Made by a program: the position numbers and the translations under genes. From contig NZ_VOBA01000002.1 of assembly GCF_008369165.1 (NCBI RefSeq), positions 124,001 to 188,000 on the forward strand: a DNA stretch of 64,000 nucleotides, given 5' to 3'. This document shows, one piece after another, positions 21,575 to 30,736 of the stretch. The notes beneath the pieces are model-generated. The model saw only the letters and a list, made by a program, of their open reading frames with translations. It ran no database searches and was not told the DNA's origin. The stretch comes from Dietzia sp. ANT_WB102 (GTDB lineage: Bacteria; Actinomycetota; Actinomycetes; Mycobacteriales; Mycobacteriaceae). Positions within the stretch are counted from its first letter, which is position 1; each line of letters opens with the position of its first letter.

Positions 21575-22632
21575 CGGTCGGTCCGCGCGGGCGCTTCGAG
21601 GCCGGCCAAATCGATCGCGGCCGAGACCATGTCCGCGGTGGCGTCGGGGTCGGTCATGAGCAGCGGCACCTCGCGGACAGCGATGCCGTCAACCGCGCCG
21701 GTGCCGTCGGTGGGCGCGTCGCCTGGGGCCACGAGCCAGCCGTCCAACAGGCCGGTGCCGGAGCGGGCGCCGTAGTGACGCGCCACGGCCGTGGCGGAGG
21801 TCTCGACGCCGATCGCGGTGAGGCACGCGTCGGCCATCCCGCGTAGGACCGCCCCCCCGATCACGGGGCTGATGCCCACCACGGGGGCCGGAGTGGATCG
21901 CAGTGCGGCCCGGATCCCGGGCACCGCGAGGATCGCGCCCACGGAGACCACAGGGTTGGAGGGGGCGACGACGACGAGGTCTGCCGATTCGATCGCCTCG
22001 AGGACCTCCGGCGTGGGAGCGGCCGAATCCGCGCCGATCTGCACGAACCCGGAGGCCGGCAACTGCGCCCGGTGCTTGACCCACCACTCTTGGAAGTGGA
22101 TCGCCCGCGGGCCGGAGCCGTCCGCCTCCGGGCCGTCTCCCGCGTCCTCCGCGGTGTCAGCCGTGCCGCCGGTCACCACGACGTGGGTTTCACAGCGGTC
22201 GTCCGTGACGGGCAGGAGGCGGACGCCCGGGGACCACCTGGCACACAGCGCCTCGGTGACGTCGGTGAGTCGGTAACCGGCATCGAGCATCTGAGTGCGG
22301 ACCAGATGGGTGGCCAGGTCCTTGTCACCCAGCCCGAACCAGTCGGGCTGCACTCCGTAGGCCGCGAGTTCGTCGCGGCAGTTCCACGTCTCGCCGGCAT
22401 GGCCCCAGCCGCGCTCGGGGTCGATACCCCCACCGAGGGTGTACATGCAGGTGTCGAGGTCCGGGCAGATGCGCACTCCGTGCATCCACGCGTCGTCGCC
22501 GACGTTGACCACCGCATCGATACGATGCGGCGAACCCGAGCGGATGGACTCGGAGTCGAGTCCGAGGAGTCGGCGGGCGCCGAGCAGGAAGCGGGCGCCA
22601 CCGACGCCGCCGGCCAGAACACAGATCTTCAC
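21571..22632 (-). CDS. fbiA: 2-phospho-L-lactate / phosphoenolpyruvate transferase FbiA
   Basis: FbiA of 353 residues transfers the phospholactyl or enolpyruvyl group from its GDP-activated donor to Fo during F420 synthesis. The start of the fold, [15 protein letters not shown], gives the donor-binding loop; [19 protein letters not shown] and the [10 protein letters not shown] segment are also characteristic. I place the start at GTG 22632, because the fold begins at residue 2 and TAGTCT (minus strand, 22640-22645) is seven bases upstream; a longer frame adds 37 unconserved residues. The internal stretch rich in Asp/Glu/Gly near residue 150 is a lineage-specific loop. Confidence 0.92.
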   Translation of the reverse strand: MKICVLAGGVGGARFLLGARRLLGLDSESIRSGSPHRIDAVVNVGDDAWMHGVRICPDLDTCMYTLGGGIDPERGWGHAGETWNCRDELAAYGVQPDWFGLGDKDLATHLVRTQMLDAGYRLTDVTEALCARWSPGVRLLPVTDDRCETHVVVTGGTADTAEDAGDGPEADGSGPRAIHFQEWWVKHRAQLPASGFVQIGADSAAPTPEVLEAIESADLVVVAPSNPVVSVGAILAVPGIRAALRSTPAPVVGISPVIGGAVLRGMADACLTAIGVETSATAVARHYGARSGTGLLDGWLVAPGDAPTDGTGAVDGIAVREVPLLMTDPDATADMVSAAIDLAGLEAPARTDR

Positions 22633-22982
22633 AGGGACGAGACTAGTGACGGTGCCACCGGCGTTGACCCGGTGGGCCGAGGACTCCTGCGCCCGGGGTG
22701 GCATCGAGGGGGCGGAAAGCGGCCCTATCGTGTCGTACGCCACACTCGGGGCGGCGTGTCACGGGCCGTGGCGCGAAGGGAAAATGCTAGGCCTGCCCGA
22801 TTTCGCTTGACCTTCGCGGCTCTCATGTGTGTAATCACATGTGTGTCATTCCCCGGTGGGTGACGTAAAGATTGCGCAGGCATCAGACAGGCCGCGATTC
22901 GGCGAGGCTCCCTCGGTCGCGTCAGCGGCGATCACTCCAACGCGGAGCATCGCGGACAAACATGCAACACGAAGGGATGACC
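22633..22982. other. Divergent intergenic region fbiA-whiB2
   Basis: About 350 bases. It holds the fbiA leaderless promoter at its left end and a strong whiB2 promoter (22807-22835) with a leader of about 140 bases. I see no further gene in it. Confidence 0.6.
22807..22841 (+). promoter_or_regulatory. whiB2 promoter with dyad around the -10 box
   Basis: The -35 TTGACC (22807-22812) and -10 TGTAAT (22830-22835) are separated by 17 bases. The inverted repeat CATGTG (22824-22829) and CACATG (22836-22841) flanks the -10 box exactly, which is the geometry of a repressor or redox-factor operator. The binding factor is unknown. Confidence 0.65.
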
Positions 22983-23288
22983 GTGGATCGACAGTCACGC
23001 ACCGTCGCGGGACCCGAGCTGGCCTTGGTCGACCTCGGTGTCTCCGGCCTGTTCGTCGAGGACGAGCAGGAGAGCTGGCAAGAGAGGGCTCTGTGTGCGC
23101 AGACCGATCCGGAGGCGTTTTTCCCGGAGAAGGGTGGCTCAACCCGCGAGGCCAAGAAGATCTGCACCGGGTGTGAGGTCAAGGCCGAGTGCCTCGAGTA
23201 CGCGCTGGCGAACGACGAGCGGTTCGGAATCTGGGGCGGGCTGTCCGAGCGCGAGCGGCGACGCATCAAGCGCGACGCGGTCATGTGA
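22983..23288 (+). CDS. whiB2: WhiB2 iron-sulfur transcription regulator (WhmD type)
   Basis: Wbl-family protein of about 101 residues that binds a [4Fe-4S] cluster through C38, C61, C64 and C70, with the G[IV]WGG turn (GIWGGLSERERRRIKR) and a basic C-terminus for DNA or sigma-factor contact. The family member WhmD/WhiB2 is needed for septation in mycobacteria. I favour GTG 22983, which has AAGGGA five bases upstream; ATG 22977 would overlap that site. The leader is long and the promoter carries a dyad. Its place between fbiA and the Rv3259 homologue is the conserved one. Confidence 0.92.
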   Translation: MDRQSRTVAGPELALVDLGVSGLFVEDEQESWQERALCAQTDPEAFFPEKGGSTREAKKICTGCEVKAECLEYALANDERFGIWGGLSERERRRIKRDAVM

Positions 23289-23433
23289 TTCGCGGACAGG
23301 TCACCCACTACTGGTTGCCAGGACGTGTCCCGACGCCTGAGCGCCTGAACTGCTTCTGACCGCCCCACGCCGGGCGGGATTTCGCTGCCGGAATACCCAT
23401 CAATGCCGAACCCGGTGGATCGACGTCGGACCG

Positions 23434-24027
23434 TCAGTGCTCGTCGGGGCCGGCCTCGACCTCGTCGGGCGAGATCTCAAGGTGTTGGGAAACCAACTCA
23501 ACGAGCACCGAGTAGATGAGGTCCCGCAGGTCATCGCCGTCGGGCGCTCGCAGGGCCAGCGGCTTGCGGAACAACACCAGGCGCGCCCGGGTCGGCTGCC
23601 CCGAGCGATCGACGCCCGCCGGCACCAGGCGTGCGAGGGGGACGTCGCCGTCCGCCACGACTTCCTCGGGCCACGTCTCGCCGGGCCGCAGCCGCATCCG
23701 GGGCACCATGTCCACTGCGAGGTCGAGGTGCACCAGTCGTGCGTGCCAGTACTGGTCGATCTCCGCGAACGCCTCCAGAGCGGCACCGTCGAATTCGGCC
23801 GACCGGCTGCGCCATCTCGGAATCTCCGGGGGCAGGATCGGGCCGCGGGGACCGTGTCCACGTCGATCCGCGCGCCGGGAGGTCACGACCCGAGGCCCGC
23901 GACGGCCCGGGTCCCCGGGGAAGTCGCGGACCGAGATCCGGCTACCTGCGCACACGTCACTCTGGCCGGCGCCGGGGATCGCGGTACCGGTTGGCGGTCG
24001 TCCGGGAACCGGCGCGGTGGGGGTCAT
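23434..24027 (-). CDS. Metallopeptidase-family protein lacking HExxH (Rv3259 homologue)
   Basis: A 197-residue protein matching the actinobacterial family usually annotated as metallopeptidase (zincin, DUF1025-like). Residues about 65-190 carry the conserved core LPPEIPRWRSR, ARLVHLDLAVDMVPRM, ARLVPAGVD and ARLVLFRKPLALR. Where zincins have HExxH, this protein reads LIYSVLVELVSQHL, so no zinc-peptidase motif is visible. ATG 24027 has TATCCT (minus strand, 24034-24039) six bases upstream. It is divergent from the DUF3499 gene and convergent with whiB2. Function unknown. Confidence 0.75.
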   Translation of the reverse strand: MTPTAPVPGRPPTGTAIPGAGQSDVCAGSRISVRDFPGDPGRRGPRVVTSRRADRRGHGPRGPILPPEIPRWRSRSAEFDGAALEAFAEIDQYWHARLVHLDLAVDMVPRMRLRPGETWPEEVVADGDVPLARLVPAGVDRSGQPTRARLVLFRKPLALRAPDGDDLRDLIYSVLVELVSQHLEISPDEVEAGPDEH

Positions 24028-24122
24028 GGCGCGAGGATAACCCCGACCGTGACGGGCGTGTCGTACCGGTGTGGGCGGGTCGCGGCCCACCCGCCGCGGG
24101 TCCGGGGCTACCCTGGGGCCTC

Positions 24123-24635
24123 GTGAGTGAGAACCGTCGTTGCTGCCGTCCGGGGTGTCCCAACCGCGCGGTCGCCACGCTCACCTACGTATACGCGGAC
24201 TCAACGGCCGTCATCGGCCCGTTGCCCGCGGTGCAGGAGCCGCACGCCTGGGATCTGTGCGCTGCCCACGCGCTGCGCATCACGGCCCCCAGGGGTTGGG
24301 ATCTAGTGCGCCATCCAGACATCGATACCTCGGCCGAGGACTCGGATCTCACGGCGTTGCTCGACGCGGTGACCGGCGGGCCCATCGGCGGGCGCAGGAC
24401 GGGCACCGCACTGGTCGATGCTGATCGACTGCGTCGCCTCGGCGTCTCCGATCCCGGGCCGGTACTCGACCACGCCCGCACCCGGGCGGAGACCGGTCCA
24501 CGGTCCGACCCAGGTGCCCCCGGGGCCGCAGCTCGCCCCCACCTGCGTGTGGTGCCTGATATGACCACTGCATCCGACGCCGAAGCCGGCGGATCCGGTG
24601 ACGGCCGGCACGAGCCGGGCCCGACCCCGCGCTGA
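24123..24635 (+). CDS. DUF3499 protein, Cys-rich
   Basis: A 170-residue protein equivalent to Rv3258c (DUF3499). The N-terminus holds a zinc-ribbon-like cysteine group (RRCCRPGCPNRAVATLTY, then WDLCAAHALRITAPRGW), and the C-terminal half is low-complexity and probably disordered. GTG 24123 stands eight bases after TACCCT (24109-24114) and lacks a Shine-Dalgarno, so it is probably leaderless. It always sits just before the phosphomannomutase gene in related genomes. Role unknown. Confidence 0.8.
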   Translation: MSENRRCCRPGCPNRAVATLTYVYADSTAVIGPLPAVQEPHAWDLCAAHALRITAPRGWDLVRHPDIDTSAEDSDLTALLDAVTGGPIGGRRTGTALVDADRLRRLGVSDPGPVLDHARTRAETGPRSDPGAPGAAARPHLRVVPDMTTASDAEAGGSGDGRHEPGPTPR

Positions 24636-24727
24636 GCCGCGCCCGAGAGGGTGGTCCGCCGACTGTCCGTCGCGGGTAGTGTCAGGCATCAAACCGACCG
24701 ACCCCGTCTCACCCCCTGGAGCACCAC

Positions 24728-26104
24728 GTGGCACGTAGCGCCGAGTCCGTCCGAGCAGTCATCAAGGCGTACGACGTCCGCGGCGTCGTCGGAGAACAGA
24801 TCGACGGCGACTTCGTCCGTGAGGTCGGCGCGTCGTTCGCCCGGCTCATGCGTTCTGAGGGTGCAGGCACCGTGGTGATCGGGTACGACATGCGGGACTC
24901 GTCGCCGGCCCTGTCTGATGCGTTCGCGGACGGCGTCACCGCCCAGGGGCTGGACGTGGTGACCATCGGCCTGGCCTCGACAGATCAGCTCTACTTCGCC
25001 TCCGGCTTGCTCGACTGTCCTGGCGCTATGTTCACCGCAAGTCATAACCCCGCCCGCTACAACGGCATCAAGCTGTGTCGCGCCGGAGCCAAGCCGGTCG
25101 GCCAGGAGTCCGGCCTGCGGACGATCGCTGACGAGGTGATCGAGGGCGTGCCCGCGTACGACGGTGAGGCGGGGACCGCGACCGAGCGGGACGTGCTCGA
25201 CGCCTACGGGGAGTACCTGCGTGGTCTGGTTGACCTGTCGGGCATCCGCCCGCTCAAGGTGGCCGTCGACGCCGGCAACGGAATGGGCGGGCACACCGTG
25301 CCTGCGGTCCTCGGCGGGCTGCCGCTGGAGATCGTGCCGCTGTACTTCGAGCTCGACGGGACCTTCCCCAACCACGAGGCCAACCCGCTGGAGCCGGCCA
25401 ACCTCGTCGATCTCCAGGCTCTCGTCCGGGACAGCGGGGCCGACATCGGGTTGGCGTTCGACGGTGACGCCGACCGCTGCTTCGTTGTGGACGAGCGAGG
25501 CGAGCCGATCGCACCGTCGGCCATCACCGCACTCGTTGCCGAGCGGGAGCTGGCCAAGGACCCGGGCGCCTCGATCATCTACAACCTCATCACGTCCCGG
25601 GCCGTCCCGGAACTCGTCGAGGAGAAGGGCGGCGTCGCCGTCCGCACCCGGGTGGGTCACAGCTTCATCAAGGCGCAGATGGCCGACACCGGCGCCGTCT
25701 TCGGTGGGGAGCACTCGGCGCATTACTACTTCCGTGACTTCTGGGGCGCGGACTCGGGGATGCTCGCGGCGATGCACGTACTGGCTGCCCTGGGCGCGCA
25801 GGACGGCACCCTGTCAGCGCTCATGGACGAGTACACCCGCTACGCCGCCTCCGGGGAGATCAACTCCACGCTCGACTCCGCCGAGGCGCAGACGGAGCGC
25901 ATGGAGGCCGTCGTCGCGGCGTTCTCGGGTCGCGCCGTCTCGATCGACCGGCTTGACGGCGTGACCGTGGACCTCGGGGGCGGCTCGTGGTTCAACCTGC
26001 GTGCATCCAACACCGAGCCACTGCTTCGCCTCAACGCCGAGGCGCCGACCAGGGAGGACGTCGCCGCTGTGGTCGACGAGGTCCTTGCGATCGTCCGTGC
26101 CTGA
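24728..26104 (+). CDS. manB: Phosphomannomutase/phosphoglucomutase
   Basis: Alpha-D-phosphohexomutase of 458 residues, interconverts mannose 6-phosphate and mannose 1-phosphate, feeding ManC. The phosphoserine loop TASHNPARYNGIK, the metal-binding DGDADRC and the sugar-binding GEHSAHYYF motifs are present, with a C-terminal SNTEPLLRLN phosphate-binding loop. GTG 24728 has GGAG upstream; a TAGTGT box near 24676 could be its -10. The 3' end overlaps the next gene by eight bases. It corresponds to Rv3257c. Confidence 0.93.
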   Translation: MARSAESVRAVIKAYDVRGVVGEQIDGDFVREVGASFARLMRSEGAGTVVIGYDMRDSSPALSDAFADGVTAQGLDVVTIGLASTDQLYFASGLLDCPGAMFTASHNPARYNGIKLCRAGAKPVGQESGLRTIADEVIEGVPAYDGEAGTATERDVLDAYGEYLRGLVDLSGIRPLKVAVDAGNGMGGHTVPAVLGGLPLEIVPLYFELDGTFPNHEANPLEPANLVDLQALVRDSGADIGLAFDGDADRCFVVDERGEPIAPSAITALVAERELAKDPGASIIYNLITSRAVPELVEEKGGVAVRTRVGHSFIKAQMADTGAVFGGEHSAHYYFRDFWGADSGMLAAMHVLAALGAQDGTLSALMDEYTRYAASGEINSTLDSAEAQTERMEAVVAAFSGRAVSIDRLDGVTVDLGGGSWFNLRASNTEPLLRLNAEAPTREDVAAVVDEVLAIVRA

Positions 26105-27191
26105 TCTGACCAGCGACACCGGGGCCGGCCGGGTCGATCTCGACGACCCCGAGGCCCTGCGCGCCGCCGACGCCACGGGAGCTCTGCTCCACGCGTCCAT
26201 GGCGGGCGCCCAGTTGCGCACCGTCGCCACCGCGGTGGACAACGGGGTGCTCGACGCCCTCGATCGGTTCCGTCCGCGGGCGGTCGTCTGGGTGTTCGGG
26301 CGGTCCGACCGGGCGCGCCAGGCGGCCGGCGTGGTCGCCGCATTGGCGGAGGTCGCTGGCGGACCTGCGGTACCCCCGCTCGTGCTGGCCCACACGCTTC
26401 CCGCGTGGGCCGGGGCTCTCGATGTGGTCCTCGTCTCCGGTGATGACGCCGGGGACCCGGACCTGGCGAACGCGATCGACTCCGCCGCCGGTCGCGGCGC
26501 CACCGTCGTCGTCGACGTCCCACGGGAAGGTCCGGTGGCCGAATCGGGCCGAGGACGTGCCACGTGGCTCGCGCCGCTCCCGTACGTGCCCCCGTTCCGC
26601 GGCGTGCTGCGCCACCTGGCGGCCGGGATGGCTGTTCTCACAGCGCTCGGGGCCGCGGGCCTCGACGTAGGCGCCGCGGCCGCCGCGGTCGACGTCGAAC
26701 TCGAAGGGCTGGGGCCCGAACTGTCGACTCCGGTCAACCCGGCAAAATTGCTCGCGACATCGGTGGCGGGCAGTGATCGGCTTGTATGGATCCACTCGGA
26801 CCCGGTGTCCGCGGCCCTCTGCGGCCGAGCGGTCGCCGCGTTCTGCGACGCTGGCAGGATCACAGCGGCGTCCTCGGTCGCCGACGCGGTTCGCGCCCAC
26901 GTCGAACGGGCCCAGGGACGTCCCCCGACGGACCCGCTGGCCAGCCTTTTCCACGACGACGAGTTGGACGGGCCACGCGACGATCTGCCGGTCAGGTACC
27001 TCGGTATGGTGATGAGCGCGGACGAGGACATCGTCCGGCTGGCCGCGGGCCCGCTCGCGGACGTCGAGTGGATAACCAACCGTGGTCGGGACACGGCCGG
27101 CGACGCCCCGGCCCCGTTGAGCGGAAAGGCGGCAGCGCTCATGGCCCGCACAGAACTGTCCGCCGCCTACTTCCTCGTCGGAGGGCTGTAG
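26097..27191 (+). CDS. TobH / SIS-like phosphosugar protein (Rv3256c homologue)
   Basis: A 364-residue protein of the type annotated TobH or bifunctional glucose/mannose-6-phosphate isomerase C-terminal domain. It has two SIS-like alpha/beta halves (about 60-160 and 200-330) but I see no intact catalytic set, so it may regulate rather than isomerise. GTG 26097 overlaps manB by eight bases and the stop is four bases before manA, giving a manB-tobH-manA operon. This context suggests a role in mannose 6-phosphate handling; that is inference. Confidence 0.75.
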   Translation: MPDLTSDTGAGRVDLDDPEALRAADATGALLHASMAGAQLRTVATAVDNGVLDALDRFRPRAVVWVFGRSDRARQAAGVVAALAEVAGGPAVPPLVLAHTLPAWAGALDVVLVSGDDAGDPDLANAIDSAAGRGATVVVDVPREGPVAESGRGRATWLAPLPYVPPFRGVLRHLAAGMAVLTALGAAGLDVGAAAAAVDVELEGLGPELSTPVNPAKLLATSVAGSDRLVWIHSDPVSAALCGRAVAAFCDAGRITAASSVADAVRAHVERAQGRPPTDPLASLFHDDELDGPRDDLPVRYLGMVMSADEDIVRLAAGPLADVEWITNRGRDTAGDAPAPLSGKAAALMARTELSAAYFLVGGL

Positions 27192-27195
27192 GTCA

Positions 27196-28413
27196 GTGGT
27201 CGCACTCGAACCGGTGGTCCAGGCCTACGCCTGGGGCTCCCGGACAGCGCTCCCCGAATTGTGCGGGACCACCTCGCCGGCGCCCCACCCCGTCGCCGAG
27301 CACTGGTTCGGCGCCCACGACTCCGGGTCCTCGCAGTGCGCCGACGGTCGCTCCCTCGACTCCCGGATCGCCACGGACCCAGAGGGTGAACTGGGCGCGC
27401 GGGTGCTAGCCGAATACGGCGGGGGACTGCCGTTCCTGGTCAAACTGCTCTCCGCTGAGCAGGCGCTGTCACTTCAGGCACACCCGTCACCGGAGAAGGC
27501 GCGGGAGGGTTTCGCGGCAGAGGACGCCCGTGGGATCGCCGTCGATGCAGCGGACCGGAACTACCGCGACGGCAACCACAAACCGGAGATCCTGGTCGCG
27601 CTCACCGAGTTCCACGCGCTCGTGGGCTTCCGCCCTGTGGAGTCCACGGTCGCACTGTTCGATGCGTTCGACGTGGCTTCCCTGAAGCCCTATCGGGACA
27701 TGCTCGCCGGACAACCCGACGCGGAGGGCCTGCGAGCGGTCTTCACCACGTTCATCACCATGCCGCACGCCGCGCTCGCCGCGGTCGTGGCCGAGCTGGT
27801 GACCCGGGCCGTGGTGTATCTCACCGAGCACGGCGTCGAGGGTCCGTGGTCGCAGGTGGCGGCCACGGTCACCGAGCTCGCCGAGCGGTATCCGATTGAT
27901 CCGGGAGTCCTGTGCGCGATGCTGCTCAACAGGGTCGTCTTGCAGCCCGGCGAGGCCGTCTATCTGGGCCCGGGGCAGCTTCATGCCTACCTACGGGGAG
28001 TCGGCGTGGAGGTCATGGCCAACTCCGACAACGTCCTGCGCGGTGGCCTGACGCCGAAACATGTCGACGTTCCCGAGCTGATGAGGGTGCTCGAGTTCGG
28101 CCCCCTGGCCGACCCGACCGTCCGGGCTGTGGACGCCGAACGCGGCATTCCCGGAGAGGTCGACTACCCCACGCCGGAGCCGGACTTCGCCCTGTCGCGC
28201 ATCGATCTGTCGGCGGATCGACCAGTCGAGTGGCGGCCGGGCGGTCCCGAGGTGTTGCTGTGCACCGCCGGCGAGGCGATCGTGGTCGAAGACGGAGCGA
28301 GTGAAGTGCTTGTCCCGGGGAGGGCCGTGTGGGTGCCCGCCTCGACCTCGCGGGTGTGCCTGCGCGGCACCGGCGAGGCCACCGTGTTCCGTACCCGCGT
28401 CGGGGACAGGTGA
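27196..28413 (+). CDS. manA: Mannose-6-phosphate isomerase, class I
   Basis: Type I phosphomannose isomerase, 405 residues, links fructose 6-phosphate to mannose 6-phosphate at the head of GDP-mannose synthesis. The N-terminal VVQAYAWGSRTALPEL, the zinc-site segments ALSLQAHPS and DGNHKPEILVAL, and the GQLHAYLRGVGVEVMANSDN motif are all present. It starts at GTG 27196, four bases after tobH. The next gene, sahH, has its own promoter. Confidence 0.95.
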   Translation: MVALEPVVQAYAWGSRTALPELCGTTSPAPHPVAEHWFGAHDSGSSQCADGRSLDSRIATDPEGELGARVLAEYGGGLPFLVKLLSAEQALSLQAHPSPEKAREGFAAEDARGIAVDAADRNYRDGNHKPEILVALTEFHALVGFRPVESTVALFDAFDVASLKPYRDMLAGQPDAEGLRAVFTTFITMPHAALAAVVAELVTRAVVYLTEHGVEGPWSQVAATVTELAERYPIDPGVLCAMLLNRVVLQPGEAVYLGPGQLHAYLRGVGVEVMANSDNVLRGGLTPKHVDVPELMRVLEFGPLADPTVRAVDAERGIPGEVDYPTPEPDFALSRIDLSADRPVEWRPGGPEVLLCTAGEAIVVEDGASEVLVPGRAVWVPASTSRVCLRGTGEATVFRTRVGDR

Positions 28414-28427
28414 CGGGGCCGACACAC

Positions 28428-28449
28428 CCGCAGGCCCTGCGGCTAGTGT
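28428..28449 (+). promoter_or_regulatory. sahH promoter with adjoining palindrome
   Basis: A -10 box TAGTGT is at 28444-28449. A 15-base perfect palindrome (CCGCAGG, C, CCTGCGG; 28428-28442) abuts it upstream, where an operator or the end of the manA transcript could lie. The leader to the start codon is about 40 bases. Confidence 0.45.
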
Positions 28450-28494
28450 GGGACGGAAGTCTTTCGCGAGTCAATGAGGAGCTGGTCGAAGAAT

Positions 28495-29961
28495 ATGTCC
28501 GCTGATCTGCAGGTTCAGTCCGTCAACGGTGTCGAGTTCAAGGTGGCGGATCTGTCGCTGGCGGAGGCGGGCCGCAAGCAGATCCGTCTGGCCGAGCACG
28601 AGATGCCGGGTCTGATGGCGCTGCGCGAGGAGTACGCGACCGAGCAACCGCTCGCTGGCGCACGGATCGCCGGGTCGATTCACATGACGGTGCAGACCGC
28701 TGTGCTCATCGAGACGCTGACCGCGCTGGGCGCGGAGGTCCGTTGGGCGTCGTGCAACATCTTCTCCACGCAGGACGAGGCGGCCGCGGCTGTCGTGGTG
28801 GGCCCCGAGGGGACGCCGGAAGCCCCGCAGGGTGTGCCGGTGTTCGCGTGGAAGGGCGAGACCCTGACCGAGTACTGGTGGTGCACCGAGCAGATCATGA
28901 CCTGGCCGGGCACCGAGCCGAACATGATCCTCGACGACGGTGGCGATGCCACGATGCTGGTCATCAAGGGCAAGGAGTTCGAGCAGGCTGGTGCGGTCCC
29001 GTCGGACGATGCAGCCTGGTCGGCAGAGGAGAGGGTCTTCCACGCGCTGCTGCGTGAGTCCGTTCCGGCCAACCCGGGCAAGTACACGGCGATCGCCGAG
29101 TCCGTCCAGGGTGTGACCGAGGAGACCACCACCGGCGTGCACCGCCTGTACCACTTCCACAACGAGGGCGTGCTGCCGTTCCCGGCGATGAACGTTAACG
29201 ACGCGGTCACCAAGAGCAAGTTCGACAACAAGTACGGCACCCGCCACTCGCTGCTGGATGGCATCAACCGCGGCACCGACGCCCTGATCGGTGGCAAGAA
29301 GGCCCTGGTGTGTGGCTACGGTGACGTGGGTAAGGGCTGCGCGGAGGCCTTGGCGGGACAGGGCGCGCGTGTGCAGGTCACGGAAATCGATCCGATCAAC
29401 GCCCTACAGGCGCTGATGGACGGATTCGACGTGGTGACCGTTGATGAGGCCATTGCCGACGCGGACATCATCATCACGGCCACCGGCAACAAGGACATCA
29501 TCACGTTCGATCACATGACGCGGATGAAGAATAAGGCCATCCTCGGAAACATCGGTCACTTCGACAACGAGATCGACATGGCGGGTCTCGAGTCGGCTGA
29601 GGACGTCACCCGCATCAACATCAAGCCGCAGGTCGACGAGTTCGTCTTCGGCGATGACGGTCGCTCGATCATCGTGCTGTCCGAGGGGCGCCTGCTCAAC
29701 CTGGGCAACGCCACCGGACATCCGTCTTTCGTGATGTCCAACAGCTTCTCCGACCAGGTGATCGCCCAGATCGAGCTGTTCACCAAGGCCGACCAGTACC
29801 CGATCGGTGTACACCTGCTGCCCAAGATCCTCGACGAGAAGGTCGCCCGCCTGCATGTGGAGGCGCTCGGCGGGTCCCTGACCACGCTCGCGAAGGACCA
29901 GGCCGAGTACATCGGTGTGGACGTCGAGGGCCCCTACAAGCCCGAGCACTACCGCTACTGA
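28495..29961 (+). CDS. sahH: Adenosylhomocysteinase
   Basis: S-adenosyl-L-homocysteine hydrolase of about 488 residues splits SAH into adenosine and homocysteine and so keeps methylation running. Clear motifs are [23 protein letters not shown], the NAD-binding [14 protein letters not shown], and the C-terminal PDHYRY-like end (KPEHYRY). The internal insert typical of actinobacterial and plant enzymes is present. I chose ATG 28495 over ATG 28474 because the known N-terminus of homologues begins there; the ribosome site is weak for both. tmk follows by 13 bases. Confidence 0.95.
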   Translation: MSADLQVQSVNGVEFKVADLSLAEAGRKQIRLAEHEMPGLMALREEYATEQPLAGARIAGSIHMTVQTAVLIETLTALGAEVRWASCNIFSTQDEAAAAVVVGPEGTPEAPQGVPVFAWKGETLTEYWWCTEQIMTWPGTEPNMILDDGGDATMLVIKGKEFEQAGAVPSDDAAWSAEERVFHALLRESVPANPGKYTAIAESVQGVTEETTTGVHRLYHFHNEGVLPFPAMNVNDAVTKSKFDNKYGTRHSLLDGINRGTDALIGGKKALVCGYGDVGKGCAEALAGQGARVQVTEIDPINALQALMDGFDVVTVDEAIADADIIITATGNKDIITFDHMTRMKNKAILGNIGHFDNEIDMAGLESAEDVTRINIKPQVDEFVFGDDGRSIIVLSEGRLLNLGNATGHPSFVMSNSFSDQVIAQIELFTKADQYPIGVHLLPKILDEKVARLHVEALGGSLTTLAKDQAEYIGVDVEGPYKPEHYRY

Positions 29962-29974
29962 TCGCACCCTGCTG

Positions 29975-30661
29975 ATGGTCGCGAGACTGGTGGTCGTCGA
30001 GGGACTCGACGGTGCGGGCAAGAACACGCTGACGACGGCGCTCGTCGCGGAGCTCGGCTCCCGCGGACTCTCAGTGGGTCGCCTGTCCTTTCCCCGGTAC
30101 GGCACACTCCACGCCGACCTGGCTGCCGACGCCCTGCACGGCGGCCAGGCCGGCACCGCGGACTCGCCCCACGCGATGGCGCTGCTGTTCGCGATGGACC
30201 GGCACGCCGCGCTGGGGGAGCTCACCGAGTTGGGCTTGACGCACGACGTGGTGTTGCTCGATCGGTACGTGGCGTCCAACGCCGCGTACACCGCCGCCAG
30301 GCTCGGCCCGGGCCGCGAGGAAGAAGTGGTCGAGTGGATCGGCGAGCTCGAGTTCGAACGACTCGGATTGCCGGTCCCGGACCTGCAGCTCCTGCTCGAT
30401 ACCCCCGTGGAGCTGGCCGTCGAGCGAGCCGGTTCCCGGGAGGAGGCTGACCCGGGACGCACCCGCGACCGCTACGAACGCGACACCGACCTGCAGGCGG
30501 CGACCGGGCAGGTCTATCGTCGGCTCGCCACCGCCGGGTGGCGGTCGCCCTGGCGCGTGATCGGGGCGGACCTAGGCGTCCGGGAGTTGGCCGAGCTCGT
30601 CGTCCCGCCGTCCGGCGCCGCGCGGCATCCCGATCCTGAGGGGCGGCCGGGTAAGGTCTGA
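29975..30661 (+). CDS. tmk: Thymidylate kinase
   Basis: dTMP kinase, 228 residues, phosphorylates dTMP to dTDP. The P-loop EGLDGAGKNT is at residues 9-18, the DRYVASNAAY motif holds the catalytic Asp-Arg, and a lid region rich in Arg (DPGRTRDRYERD) follows. It resembles the mycobacterial type in the extended lid and the R-Y-V stretch. ATG 29975 lies 13 bases after sahH, so it is likely co-transcribed. A TAAGGT near 30652, inside its 3' end, may be a -10 for mtrA. Confidence 0.92.
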   Translation: MVARLVVVEGLDGAGKNTLTTALVAELGSRGLSVGRLSFPRYGTLHADLAADALHGGQAGTADSPHAMALLFAMDRHAALGELTELGLTHDVVLLDRYVASNAAYTAARLGPGREEEVVEWIGELEFERLGLPVPDLQLLLDTPVELAVERAGSREEADPGRTRDRYERDTDLQAATGQVYRRLATAGWRSPWRVIGADLGVRELAELVVPPSGAARHPDPEGRPGKV

Positions 30662-30736
30662 GAGGCAGGAACGCGACCCGCGGAGAGCGCCCACGGGTGG
30701 TGCCCCTGACGACGCCTACACGACACGCCGACACAA

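Noticed and set aside
22824-22841. CRP site in the whiB2 promoter
   Set aside because: TGTG and CACA are six bases apart rather than eight, so the half-sites are mis-spaced for a CRP dimer.
28414-28494. SAH riboswitch before sahH
   Set aside because: The leader after the -10 box is only about 40 bases, too short for an SAH aptamer, and no pseudoknot pattern is seen.
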